Source: Conchocele bisecta (taxonomy: Eukaryota; Mollusca; Bivalvia; Lucinida; Thyasiridae). Taken from it: 64,000 bases of DNA. Shown here piece by piece: positions 9,991 through 21,084 of the stretch (position 1 is the first letter of the stretch; every line of letters starts with the position of its first letter). The notes under the pieces were generated by a model, which was not told the DNA's origin, searched no databases, and was given only the letters and a program-made list of their open reading frames with translations. The position numbers were made by a program, and so were the translations under genes. The stretch covers positions 37,104,901-37,168,900 of the forward strand of contig CM055272.1 of NCBI GenBank assembly GCA_029237695.1, written 5' to 3'.

Positions 9991-12130
9991 CTGATCGAGC
10001 GCTTCATGTTACGGAAATTGCACCATATATCGCCACTTTTTCCTGGCCTACATTGTATGTTCGCGTTTCGTCAACAAATACTGTTCAAGTCATGTGTAGT
10101 AGTACGATCATAGTAGGACAATCGAACATATGTATTGCCTTGCAGTACAAGCCGACGTTCATACCGACGTAGTACAGTGTTCGTCTCTCACGCAGGCGGC
10201 CTGAGTTCTACCCCAGTCGCCGACAATATATTTTTAACTTTACAACACATTCCCCTCCTACTACAGTGGTGCCAATGAATCAGGATAGATGGCGCCCCTA
10301 CTACACATGTATTGTGTTGTTGTGCTTCTAAGCCTTCTTACGTCTTATATGTTATCTTTGCTTATTCGCCATGTTTATCGACCGTTGTTATGCACCCTAT
10401 GTAATAGCAAGGGTCCCGGGGGCATATTGCGTTGCTCTTGAGGTTCCGTACGTCCGTACGTTCGTCAGTCCGTGTACATTTACTAAAGGTCTGTAAGAGT
10501 TTCTCCAACATGTAATATCTTCAATATTACATGAAGGATTGATGCAATACTTGAACACTTGAATCACCTGAAAATGTGTCACACACACGGGCCATTATCA
10601 AGGACCCGTGGAGCCCCTGATCATCTAATGATTAATTCATACTAAAATCTTCGTAAATGTTATGGGATATATGCATAATATACATGTGAACATTCTCTTC
10701 TTACTATATCCTACACAGAGCATGGAGTTGCCATGTCGGGCATCTTAGTGTGTACAAGCTATCAGTCAGTTTTACCTCTTATTGCGTTTGACACATACCA
10801 CTAATAATATGACAAACACATGAATACAATTTGGTACACCATGATGGGGAGACATCTGAATACAGCAGGCTATACCTTGTTATACAAAGTCTGATATATG
10901 AAGGGTTTGTTGACCCTTTGTTAAAATGTTTGAGAATTCAGTAAAGACTGTGTAACAGTAAGAACAATACACAGTGATGTAGGTATATACCTGTATTACC
11001 ATAATACTGTATCGAATCTAGTTACTTGTAAGCAGTTATCTGTGTGTATTGTCACCACTGTCTACTTGTCTGCTATGCGAGTAAATACGTTTTTTGACAT
11101 TTTACACATTGAACCCGTGTCCAAAGTATATTTTGTGAGTGATGGTAGAAATGCTCAGATATCTAGCTTTTTGTGTAGTCTGCTGAAATAATATTTATAA
11201 GACATTTTCGTCCTATATATGTGGGACGTATTGCACCAACTTTTATTAGATTTGCTGCCATAATATTTGCTCTAGGTGTCAAACCCTCCAAGTGGTGAAA
11301 CTGTCCGATAACATGTACACACTAAAATGGCCGGAGATGGCAACTCGATGCTCTGTATAATATACTCTAAGAAGAACAGGTTCCGATATACTTTATATAG
11401 ATATTCATGCAGTCACATGTATGATTCCACTACATTTGAAACAAAAGGTCATAGTTTATAAAGTCAGTTCTTAACACCACATTGACCTTTGTCACCTTCG
11501 GAATCTCGCAGAAACACTTAGCCATTTTGTTACGTCGAAATGTTTGCAATAGTTTCTACAACATGTAATATATTTAATATTACGCTAAGGATTGTTCAAT
11601 ATGTGGACACTTAAATACTTGTCACATACTCGCGCCATCAATAACACGACCATAACTGTCACAACTTCTCCGGTCGGGATTCCGGTAAGGATGAATCTCG
11701 ATCGTTAAATTACGCAACGCATGCTCCCAACCAACCAGCACGGCTACCATGGTGTATTTTTTAGACAATAACACAAACAAACACTTATATAGTTGTCCAC
11801 TGACCATTCCATTCATATCGTTCCCCACCCCGTTTACGTTTCCCAAGTGAAAGCAATACTTGTTGAACAATAGGCAACGCAGTTCCCATAAGGTTAAATA
11901 ATACTAAATGGTGTAAACACGCCAAGGCGGTATGCAAAAGTAGTCCGGGTGTTTTAAGGTCACAGACACAGTTTGCTTGCAAATCTTGAACCATTACTAC
12001 CCAGTTTCACTTGAGGAACACGTCGAGGTGTTTTTAACACCGATTAGCAGTATATCTGTCGCATTTAAAAGAAAACACTGAACCCGTTGGTCACGTGATG
12101 TAAACAGAGTTTCCGTGGCCAAAATATGTA
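9991..12130. other. Intergenic with an old dispersed repeat
   Basis: There is no credible exon. CAACATGTAATAT...AATATTAC stretches at about 10510-10540 and 11560-11585, followed by AAGGATTG and a CACTTGAA/CACTTAAA context, mark two copies of one diverged family. Related DNA lies at 52.6-53.1 kb. A possible degraded tRNA-like segment is near 10175-10225. HOR-like structure is absent. Confidence 0.45.
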
Positions 12131-12554
12131 AACAACATTGGGGGACATGACGAGGTTAAAGTTTTCTTACTTATTTTTATTTATTTATTATTATTTTATT
12201 TCTTTTTTTGGGTGGGGGGGGGTGTCTATAAAGTTACATAGTAAAACTATTTGGAGTTTTCTAACCATAAGATACCGCACAAAGATACACCAATTGTCCT
12301 TGAAAAATAGTAACGCACTGCAATGTGCTACAGACACTACAGCAAGGGTGCCGCCTTGGGACGGTGAAAACAGAATCGTGAACTGGACCGCTATACCTGG
12401 TTAGAGCGGTATGTTAAATCTCAGACTAACCCCACAAGGACTACATCATACACGACAACTAGAAAATGTGTAGATGCCACAGCTACGGAGTTGATAAAAA
12501 GCAGCTTCGATAGTAAACTATTTGTTCACCATGAACCGTCTAACTTTTGATTAT

Positions 12555-12756
12555 GGAAAACATGCACGTGTACTAGTATGCTATGTTGTAAATAACTTTG
12601 CATAATGGATAGACCACACTTACACAATTGGTTTTAGCTAAATGTGCATTATGTTGGAAAACATGCACGTGTACTAGTATGCCATGTTGTAAATAACTTT
12701 GCATAATGGATAGACCACACTTACACAATTGGTTTTAGCTAAATGTGCATTATGTT
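12555..12756. repeat. 101-bp tandem duplication beside the zinc-finger gene
   Basis: Units 12555-12655 and 12656-12756 are identical except for one base (GCTATG versus GCCATG). They begin ~30 bp past the stop codon of the zinc-finger gene and so probably lie in its 3' UTR. The near-identity implies a recent event. Confidence 0.9.
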
Positions 12757-12789
12757 GGAACACTGGTATTGACCACTGCTGATACTTGC

Positions 12790-14508
12790 TCATGTAACAG
12801 TTGCAGCAGTCTGATGGCGTTTCATGTGCCTCTTGACAGAGGCTTTCACAGTGGCACGATACGGACATAACGGACAACAGTGGGGCTTATGGCCTGTATG
12901 TTTTCTAGCATGTCTCTTCAACGACGAGGTGTCGTAAAATCCCTTATCACACATTGTACAGAAATGAGTAAAATTATGTGTGTGTCGTCGCCGTTGATGC
13001 TCCCGTAAATACTTCAGTCGGACAAATGTTGCAGAACATATATCACAGTGAAAATCTTTGGTTGTCTTGTGTATCCGTGTGTGTGCGACTAGCGATTTGT
13101 CATTTTTAAACGTTTTACCACACGTTGAACATTGACAATGTCTCTCTGATGGCTTCTCATGCACGAACTCTATGTGATGTTTCAAATTCCTCTTGTTCTT
13201 AAAGCAACCACCACACGTTTGACACTGAAAGTTTGGATTTGTTACAGTATGCTCCTCGCGTTTGTGACGGTGTAGAGAATTCATACATGCAAATGTGGCA
13301 CCACATGCTTCACACACGAAGGGTCTGTCTCCAGAATGTTGTCGTGAATGAACTTCCAACGCAGAGGCGCCGGAAAATGCCCGCTCACAGACGGAACATT
13401 TATAAGTACGCACATCAAGATGGCGCTGGATATGAAGTTTATACTGATGTTGCTTGTCGTGCAAAAATACTTTATCACAAAATCGACACATCTTTCGACA
13501 CCTACTTTCTACTTTATGTTTCTCGTAGTTGCGTGGTAGCTTAAATGTGTATTTACAGTCCATACAATGAATAGGTTCTGGTGTTTTTAATGTGGGTTCT
13601 ATACTGGATGTTCCTAGTACGCTATTCGTAGACTTTATGCGGGTATTCTTCTTTGACTTTCCATTGCCGGCTTTTGTCTTTGAGCCATGACAATCAGACT
13701 TGGCATCAACATTGTGTGGATCAGTACGGCATGTGCCAGTCAATATGGTTCCAGGCATATGTGTAACAGTCAATATATTTTCACCGTCGGCACTATGTGT
13801 CGTAGGATGATGCGTTCCAGTACAGCTGTTTGTCCAATGAGAACGATGCGCATCAGGATTATTAGTAACATTTAATACGTTTCCACCATCACCACTATCA
13901 GTACTATGTTTATCAAGACGATGGGTATCAGACAGTATGTTTCCACCGTCGTCACTCCGTGTACAAGTCAATATGTCGTCTCTGGCACCATGAAACTCAG
14001 GAAATGCAGATTTATCTTCTGATACAAGTGGCATCGCACGATCCTCGGTATTTCGTGCAGACTTGCGATTACTGCAAGGATCATTCGAATCTGGTTCTTG
14101 ATCTGTAATTATTATAAAAAGAATATTACGTAACCAAGTTAAGAAGTATAAAAGGATATAATTATTCACTTACTGTTCAATTCTAAACCATTACTCTGGA
14201 AATATGTTTACAGCATAGACTACTAGTTGGCATCGCCAAACTATTGTGCATTTCGTCGCGTGTTCAAGACTATGTACCGGCGTAGGCTTACAAAAATAAA
14301 TCACTTTGTCTTGTCATTATACAAGATGGACATGATCCATTGCTCAGATATTATACTTATACAATTTACAAACGAAACCACTGCAGCATATTGTCTATGA
14401 CGCTAACTTACCTTGCTTTCTGAATAGCCACTTATTGTCCCTGAACAGTTCGGTAATGGCATACTCCTGTTTTAACGTCACATATATCGTCATATAGTAG
14501 TATTCCAT
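12790..14508 (-). CDS. C2H2 zinc-finger protein, two exons
   Basis: Exon 1 (14412-14508) starts at an ATG with an in-frame stop a few codons upstream and ends CAAG/GTAAG. Exon 2 (12790-14102) follows the acceptor AATTACAG. The 309-bp intron splits a codon, and joining gives 469 aa ending in TGA. Residues 1-33 are acidic/aromatic. About residues 83-150 hold three loose repeats beginning DG[GE]N[IV]L. A basic linker (KSKKNTRIK) precedes nine fingers (about 212-462). Finger 1 is C2HC (C-x2-C-x12-H-x5-C). Fingers 2-9 are canonical C2H2 with x3 or x4 between histidines, and a few linkers are TGxKP-like. The role is probably nuclear and DNA-binding, but no orthologue is claimed and the target is unknown. 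No KRAB, BTB or ZAD domain is seen. If exon 2 is read through from the intron (start at 14169), a false 22-residue leader appears. Confidence 0.88.
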
Positions 14509-14916
14509 GTCAATTTCTTGTGGTTACAGGAGACACCATTCGATGATATGGATTGATGGCCTATGTTGTAACAATTAAACTGAAATGGTAAAATTAAAAC
14601 AACTAAAAAAGTCAATTAGACTTGCTTTATAAAACCACACATTTTAATCAACCTGGCAATGTCGCTTGATGCATGTATTAATTGACATATTATAGAACTC
14701 TTGGCATTATGTTGCCACGGAAATTTTAATTAGTATGCATGCACATTCAATATTCCTGCTAAGAAATGACCATCGGTGGCATTAAGACCTCGATCATGAG
14801 CGTGATGATCGTGAAATGGTTCGTTAATTAGACCATACAGAGTTAAATCACATACTGGTAGTTCAATATTTATGTTAAATGATTTGTGGTTGCCACCCAT
14901 TCAATAACCGTTACAT
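14509..14916. other. Upstream region of the zinc-finger gene
   Basis: This probably holds the 5' UTR and promoter of the minus-strand gene. No TATA box or clear GC-rich promoter is seen. GATCATGAGCGTGATGATC near 14793 is a short imperfect palindrome. Confidence 0.35.
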
Positions 14917-15144
14917 ATGCAGGTGGAATATTCAGACCATCTACGCATCAGCATATTTGAAGTAGTGTTTGTTCCACGTTTTTCTGTCGACGATTTGTTT
15001 GCTGAAATTCCATCAAATATTGATTTTATAGCGGAAACAAGATTGCCGCAAGTCGCAAAATACGCCCGTCGAATATGGGCCAGACAGCGAAGATGCAGAA
15101 ATGTGAAGCTGCCACCAAGGCAAGAAACATTAATGAGAATTTGA
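14917..15144 (+). CDS. Hypothetical 75-codon ORF, unrecognised
   Basis: The ORF starts at ATG 14917 and is closed by TGA. The composition is ordinary for protein: a hydrophobic/acidic first half (FVPRFSVDDLFAEIP) and an arginine-rich second half (KYARRIWARQRRCRN). CATATGCAG directly at its start could instead be a splice acceptor, making this a terminal exon. It sits divergently ~400 bp from the zinc-finger gene. No family is recognised. A transposon fragment or a chance ORF are both possible. Confidence 0.22.
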   Translation: MQVEYSDHLRISIFEVVFVPRFSVDDLFAEIPSNIDFIAETRLPQVAKYARRIWARQRRCRNVKLPPRQETLMRI

Positions 15145-15260
15145 AAGTCTATAGCATTATTTCTTCATCTCGTTGTGCTAAACATGTATACTAATTTAGG
15201 CAGAGATAGAAAAGTAGAGTGTAAAGTAGAAATGATAGTGAATTGGATACGATAATGTAC

Positions 15261-15600
15261 AAAAAATGGCTAAGTTAAAAAGGTGATATTTTTGTTAAAA
15301 AAATATATTTTCGGCATAAAAACACAAGGTGCACATCTTCAATATGTGTAGAAGACATGTGTATAGTTTCAGAACGTTCGACTGAACGGTTTCGGAGGAG
15401 TTGTGTACACAAACTCTGTACCCTATATAGAATTGCATAGAAAAACGTAGAAAAAATGGCTAAGTTAAAAAGGTGACATTTTTGTTAAAAAATATTTTTT
15501 CGGCATAAAAACACCAAGGTGCACATCTTCAATATGTGTAGAAGACGTGTGCATAGTTTCAGATCGATCGACTGAAAGGTTTCGGAGGAGTTGTGTACAC
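15261..15600. repeat. 190-bp direct duplication
   Basis: Two copies (15261-15410 and 15451-15600, offset exactly 190) share AAAAAATGGCTAAGTT, a TTCGGCATAAAAACAC block and TTCGGAGGAGTTGTGTACAC. They differ by a few substitutions. The 40-bp spacer seems part of the unit. No coding content. Confidence 0.85.
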
Positions 15601-16000
15601 GATCAATGCGCTTTTTCTTCAGCCGCCCGCCCGTTCGCCCGCCCGCCCGCCGTGCGGTAAAACATAATACGTACCGTTTTTTAAAAACGGTCGTGTATAC
15701 AAACGGGAATTTAACAGGGGGGGGAGGGGGGGGGGGGAGAGGTGGAATTGACTCCGAAACCTGGCTAGATAGCGTGGAAATGATGTAACTAAGAAAACAA
15801 ATGTTAGATTTTGAAAATCGGTCCACAAATACAAAATTATTAAAACAATCTATGTTTAGCCTCCATGTTAAATTCCCATAGGAAAATAAAAAAAATTCGC
15901 ACTAAAATCAATATTTGACTGAATTTCATCAAATAAAACAAATAGGGGAGGGTGATTTTTTTGTTATTTATGAAAGGAAAGAGTACTTAATTTAAATATT
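15601..16000. repeat. Low-complexity and dispersed repeat region
   Basis: A CCCG-rich stretch (about 15620-15652) and a poly-G/GA stretch (about 15716-15742) are followed by GACTCC-AAACCTGGCTAGATAG. That last motif resembles GACTCCTATACCTGGCTAGATAG at about 61060-61082. The two loci also share GGGAATTTAACA. This is a dispersed repeat of unknown class; ORFs here are low-complexity translations. Confidence 0.5.
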
Positions 16001-16262
16001 TTTTAAGATTTAATATGTTGAATGGCCAAAAGATCGTCGGCAGCAAAACGTGGAACGGACAGTAGGTTCCACAGTCATAAAAGTAATCAGTTAAGGGAAA
16101 ACAATACAAAAAGGGACAAAGAAACTGAAGTTTATATAAGCAAACTGCTTATAAATATATTTGGCCTCGAAGGGGCTGCCTCGAAGACTGTATGAACTGT
16201 ATGAACAGGATGAGCATGCAGTGCAATCTATGATCAGACTGTGTGCATGACTATGTGAAGGC

Positions 16263-17566
16263 TGATCTGTATGGCACGCCGTTTTACTATTCACTCAGAG
16301 TAAAAATATCTCTTTGAGTTAATTAGATATCTCTTTCAATCAACAAGATATCTCTTTCAGACAAACATATATATATTTCAGTCAATAAGATATCTAGTAA
16401 ATGAACAAGATATCTCTATAAGTAACAGATATCTTCCTCAGTCAAAGAGATATCTTATTGACGGAAGAAGATATCTTATTTACTGAAAGAGATATCTTAT
16501 TGACTCAAATATATATCTTATTGACTGAAATAGATATTTTATTGACTCAAAGAGATAGCTTATTGACTGAAATAGATATATTATTGTCTGAAAGAGATAT
16601 CTTGTTGACTCAAAGAGATATCTATTTCATAATACTAGATATCTACTTCTCGGAAAGAGATATCTGTTTGAAAATAATAGAAAAGATATCTATTTGGCTC
16701 ATTAAGATATCTGATTGAAGGAAAGAGATATATTTTATTGTGAAGTAGATATCTAGTATTTCAAAAGAGATATATATCTAAGAATTTAATAAAGATATCA
16801 CTTTGACTCAACAAGATATCTATTTGACAGTTCAAGATATCTCTTTGAGTCAAAAAGATATCTAGTTTGATGAAAGAGGTATCTATTTGAAGCCTTTCAG
16901 TAAGATATCTGTTTCATTTCATTTTTTAATTGTATTTATGAATTCTCCCTACCAGGAAAATATTTCCACCATCCCGCTGATGTACCATAAAATCAACTTA
17001 TTTTTTTACTATTTTCTGATTGGACAATAATTATATGACTTGCAGGGAGGAACAGTTACTGTTAAGTAGTCGATCAAACAGATGTCTATATGAAAAAGTC
17101 AAATAGATATCTAATTGATTTAACAAGATATATATTTCACCATAGAAGATATCTGTTTCATACAATATATCTGTTTGGCTATATAAGATATCTTATTCAT
17201 AGAAGTAGATATCTGTTTCATTGAATCTAAACAGATATCTCGTTCTGTCAAAGAGATATATTATTGACTGAAAGAGATATCATATTGACTGAAAGAGATA
17301 TATGTAACTCTGAGACAGATATCTATATTGTTATTATCATAGAGATTTACAGAAATATCTTTGAGTCAAAAAGATATCTCTTTCATTCAAGAAGATATCT
17401 CTTTCAATCAACAAGATATCTCTTTCTGACACACATATATATTATTGACTGAACTAGATATCTGTTTGTCAGAAAGAGATATCTTGTTGATTGAAAGAGA
17501 TATCTTATTGACTCAAAGAGATACATGTATATGTAACTCTGAATAAATAGTAAAACGGCGTGCCAT
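16263..17566. mobile_element. Foldback element built from GATATC repeats
   Basis: The ends carry TGGCACGCCGTTTTACTATT in inverse orientation (about 16271 and 17560). Similarity continues inward through CAGAGT, CTCTTTGAGT and AGATATCTCTTTCAATCAAC for about 130 bp. The interior is almost wholly ~22-bp units around the palindrome AGATATCT, linked by TTATTGACTGAAAG or its inverse. A unique stretch lies at about 16915-17065. GATCTG occurs in both flanks and could be part of a target duplication. No transposase. ORFs such as 16458-16718 translate the repeat. The design recalls foldback (FB/TU-type) elements. Confidence 0.8.
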
Positions 17567-18030
17567 AGATCTGGTAGTGGACCACACTGATGGCAAGTGC
17601 CACAAACCAAATTTCTCCATTCACATGCAGCCACATTCAACGTCAATTTCCATCAGCAAAAACACAAAACATGTCTCCATTACAATTAAAATGATAACAA
17701 TTAACAGTTGATACTTAATCATTAATTAGAAAATGCAGACACAACATGGAAATTCTAATAGCAAGTGTCCACCGACATTGTTGATTAGAGTTCAAACGCT
17801 TAGTCTTAAGCAATTTGATTTATCACTGTTTGGTGTTTACATTTCTTCTGTTGTTGTTATCATTACTGCTGTTGTTGATGTTGTTGTTGTATGTCTGTCA
17901 TTCAGGCGCTTATTTTTCGCCTCAATCTCCCTACAGAGACTGTGAGAGCATTGTTTCGACACCTCCCAGTTGACCTGTAGCTGGTCTAAGACATACCCCC
18001 ACCCCCAAAAGAAAAGGAGGATTGCCATGT
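17567..18030. other. Intergenic, no gene seen
   Basis: Contains a GTT-rich microsatellite-like stretch (about 17848-17890), whose complement produces ACC/ACA-coded threonine runs in a minus-strand ORF. No exon evidence. Confidence 0.5.
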
Positions 18031-18130
18031 ACACACGACCAGAGTCAGCTGGGCGGCAGCGGCCTGTTTTTAATGTGGAGGAAAACCGGAGTGTCTGGAG
18101 AAAAACACAGCAAGCTTGCACGAAACAGAT
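18031..18130 (-). repeat. SINE body fragment
   Basis: ATGTGGAGGAAAACCGGAGT (about 18072-18091) is the inverse of the CTCCGGTTT-TTCCCACAT body segment of the SINE at 4868-5056. A clear tRNA head was not found on the expected (higher-coordinate) side. Confidence 0.45.
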
Positions 18131-18259
18131 AACACAGAGCCATTGGTCCAGCTGATCGGGTATTGAATACCCACAACAGACAAGCTGCCCACCAACAGAA
18201 TGGGGCACCGACTCATCATCGACCAAGTTGAATCATCAAGTGGAGAATGAGACCCCAAC

Positions 18260-19252
18260 TCTTTACACTATTGGGTTAACTCGGCGGTGTGCAAAGAAAG
18301 CTCTCACACAATCTCTACAAACAATTCGAGAAAGCTCTCACTCAATCTCTTACAAGTTCCCCCGAGTCCGCCATGTCCCACTACCAAACCCACACGCATA
18401 GACAAGGTGGCCAAATGAAAACACTTATTATGTAATAATGCTCCAACATGCATATATGATACAGTTATTGCAATAACACATGTGTACTAGGCTATAGTAT
18501 GGCCCATAAAACAAACACGAATGCAACGCACAAAGTACAAATAAAATAAACTTGGCACATTGAATCAAAAACACTGCCGGTATGGCGGACCCGATTCCTG
18601 TTTTTGATTTTTATCATGAAATTCCCGCGCTGACTTATAAATGACAGACGATAATAAGTTGCTGGATGTCAATCGATTAGTCCAAAATGTGTAAATCACG
18701 TGTATTATCATATCATAGCCTCGTTTTCGTGTATAACAACTACACGGTGGAGTGCACGTGCATGTTTACCACTATAATAGTGTATATTTGTGCTTTAAAA
18801 TAGACATGCAATCAATGTGGCACATTGATATCGAAGCGGGAGAATATCCACAATTTTGCAGAACTTTTGTTCATTCTATGTATTCGATAGTTTGAACCTC
18901 ACAAAACTCATTACTTTTTTGTCAATATTATTGTATTATTTTATGATTGGTTGCTGGAGATGGAAATATGTGAAACGGCGAGGGTTATCATTATTGCTGT
19001 ATGACCTGAATTTGACATGATCGGCGAGAACATGCTCCCAGATTCGTCATGTACTGCAGGCATGTCAAATGACGGTCACAAATGAAATGGGCATTTAGTT
19101 ATTAGTTTTCTTCCAAATGAGATTAACTTTCTACATGTATATGTAAACAATCTCGTGCAGAAATTAGTGTAACTTGTAAGGGCAATACATACAAAAAGAA
19201 AAATATAATAAAATATAAACAAATACAAATATATTTATATGTATGAAAAACA
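18260..19252. other. Intergenic, no gene seen
   Basis: AT-rich with no repeat that I could pair elsewhere in the window, apart from a local duplication of AGAAAGCTCTCAC...CAATCTCT (about 18297 and 18331). Confidence 0.5.
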
Positions 19253-19316
19253 AAGATTCGGACTCAGGACCGCCGTCATTGATATACTTATGTTAGTATA
19301 ACCCCTCGACTACATA
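19253..19316 (-). repeat. tRNA-like sequence (SINE or pseudogene)
   Basis: On the minus strand TAGTCGAGGGG matches the A-box consensus. GAGTCCGAATC is a weak B box ~40 nt on. The fold is incomplete, so this is a tRNA-derived remnant. Confidence 0.4.
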
Positions 19317-19469
19317 ATATTTGGTGACAAATCTCAAAATAAATATTGAAAAGGATTACACTCACGGTTATATTTACCTGCCTCACCTATTCTGTGTTTT
19401 GTTTATGACCGGTTTGTTTGTAACAAGTAACAAGTTATATTGTCTGCGGACTAATCCGCAACACGGTAT

Positions 19470-20792
19470 CTGGTCAATTCTTTCTCAAGTCAATTCGTTC
19501 TCATTTTGGTCAATTCGCTCTCGTTGCGTTTTTAAAGTTGGTCAATTTCATTCTCATTTTTTATATATACGTAGTTTTATGTTATTGGACTTTAGTTTGA
19601 CATTGTGTAATTTATGGTCACGGTGTTTTTCACACCTTCGTAAATGAACAAACATGTATTCAGTTTGACACCATCGCATTGGCCAGCGACTCGGCATATG
19701 CCTGTATTGAATTATTTTGTTGAATGTAAATCCTGATCACATTAAATCGTGAAACGGAAGGCTGTGTGATTCCCCGTCATAAAAAACACACTTGTTGCAT
19801 TTGTTTACAATTCTCGCTCACACTTTGAGCCATATATACCAGTATCACATAGACTACGCCTTACAGACGATAGCATGGCCATGTGCGGGCTTAAGACAAC
19901 AGGAAATATTTATTAGCCGTGCCAATTGTTATCAAATACACAAATTATATCTAACAACAAACAACTGATTTTTTATTTACGTACCGTTCAAACTTAAACA
20001 ATGTAGAACCAGATAAGACGCCATCAAGTAGTGGAATACGTACTGTCTGTGTCTACTCTGTTCGCGGTTTATTTGACAAATACGTCGAAGAACAAAACAG
20101 TTTACTAAAACGTTTGTTATGTGTCACAGTAATTCACTGTGCTTTGTGAACAGTGTAGATCCTGTTAAATCAGAAAGGATGACCTGGATATACACTTAAT
20201 TGTCTTAGGGATTACATTTGTTGAAGATAACATGCATGTATAATATTCCATTATATATGAACAGTGCCATCCGTTATCAGAATCAATGCTGAAATGGAAA
20301 GTTGATATGCATCTGGTTTTGTACCCTGACATATACTGACCAGTGTATACATTACAGGACAGTGATGATATTGAATCATGAAGCCGATGGTTGCTTCGGG
20401 ACTACACTGGTCTCAATTCATGGGATATACGTATATGGTGAACAATACTATAGTTTGGGCTTTTTAACAGTAACGACATTGATCAGATTACGTTGTAAAA
20501 TTGAAGGCTGATCTGGGTTCACATTGTTTTTTAGCCAGTAGATAACATATGCTGAATGTTAAGTGGGTTGTATCTCTCACTTTCCCAACTTTTTTTTTTG
20601 CACCTGTCTAGACTGTCTCACTTTCCCAGCCTGCAATTTTCACACCTCTGATCAGCAGAAATCCCAGTCCACCACATATAATGAAACGCAACAATGAGAG
20701 CGTGTAAGTTCATAGAGACAGTGCGGCCGTTAAACGTAAGCAAGAAAGAAAGAAAAGAGCGAATTGACTTGTGGTGAGAGCGAATTGACCAG
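19470..20792. mobile_element. 1.3-kb TIR element with CAATTCGCTCTC end repeats
   Basis: The left end CTGGTCAATTCTTTCTCAAG is mirrored on the right by CTGGTCAATTCGCTCTCACC (inverse at 20792). Each end repeats GTCAATTC[GT][CT]TCTC two or three times. AACGCAACxATGAGAGCG-type sequence also recurs near both ends. The interior has no transposase ORF. No target duplication was resolved, so the boundaries are provisional. Confidence 0.55.
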
Positions 20793-20857
20793 GAATCCAA
20801 AAAATGTAAATGCTTGGATTTATCGACGGCATTGGCTCGATAACCTTGCATGTCGTC

Positions 20858-21084
20858 TCCCAAGAAGGGGAGAAAGGAAGGAGGCGGATACAGAGGAACC
20901 AGCCTCAGGGGGCCTCACTCTTATCCCCATCTGGGTTTTTAACGTGCTCAGACTCTCCTTCAAATCTGATACACAGGACCGCCTTTTTAAAGTCTCCATC
21001 CAAAACACGCTGGAACTGAACCCTTAATCGAACCCGGGTCGCCAGTGTAACAGTCCGACGGTGTTACCCATCGGCCACGGTCTG
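20858..21084 (-). mobile_element. tRNA-headed SINE
   Basis: The minus-strand head has TGGCCGATGGG as an A box (one mismatch) and GGGTTCGATTA as a B box. A body follows, containing AAAACCCAGATGGGGATAAG and GAGGCCCCCTGAGGCTGG. The 3' limit is approximate. ORFs on both strands here are artefacts. Confidence 0.6.

Noticed and set aside
16458..16718. 86-codon ORF with repeating ERDILLTQ units
   Set aside because: It translates the GATATC repeat. Composition and phase follow the DNA unit.
17837..18226. 129-codon minus ORF
   Set aside because: It covers a GTT microsatellite and SINE body sequence. The threonine run comes from the microsatellite.
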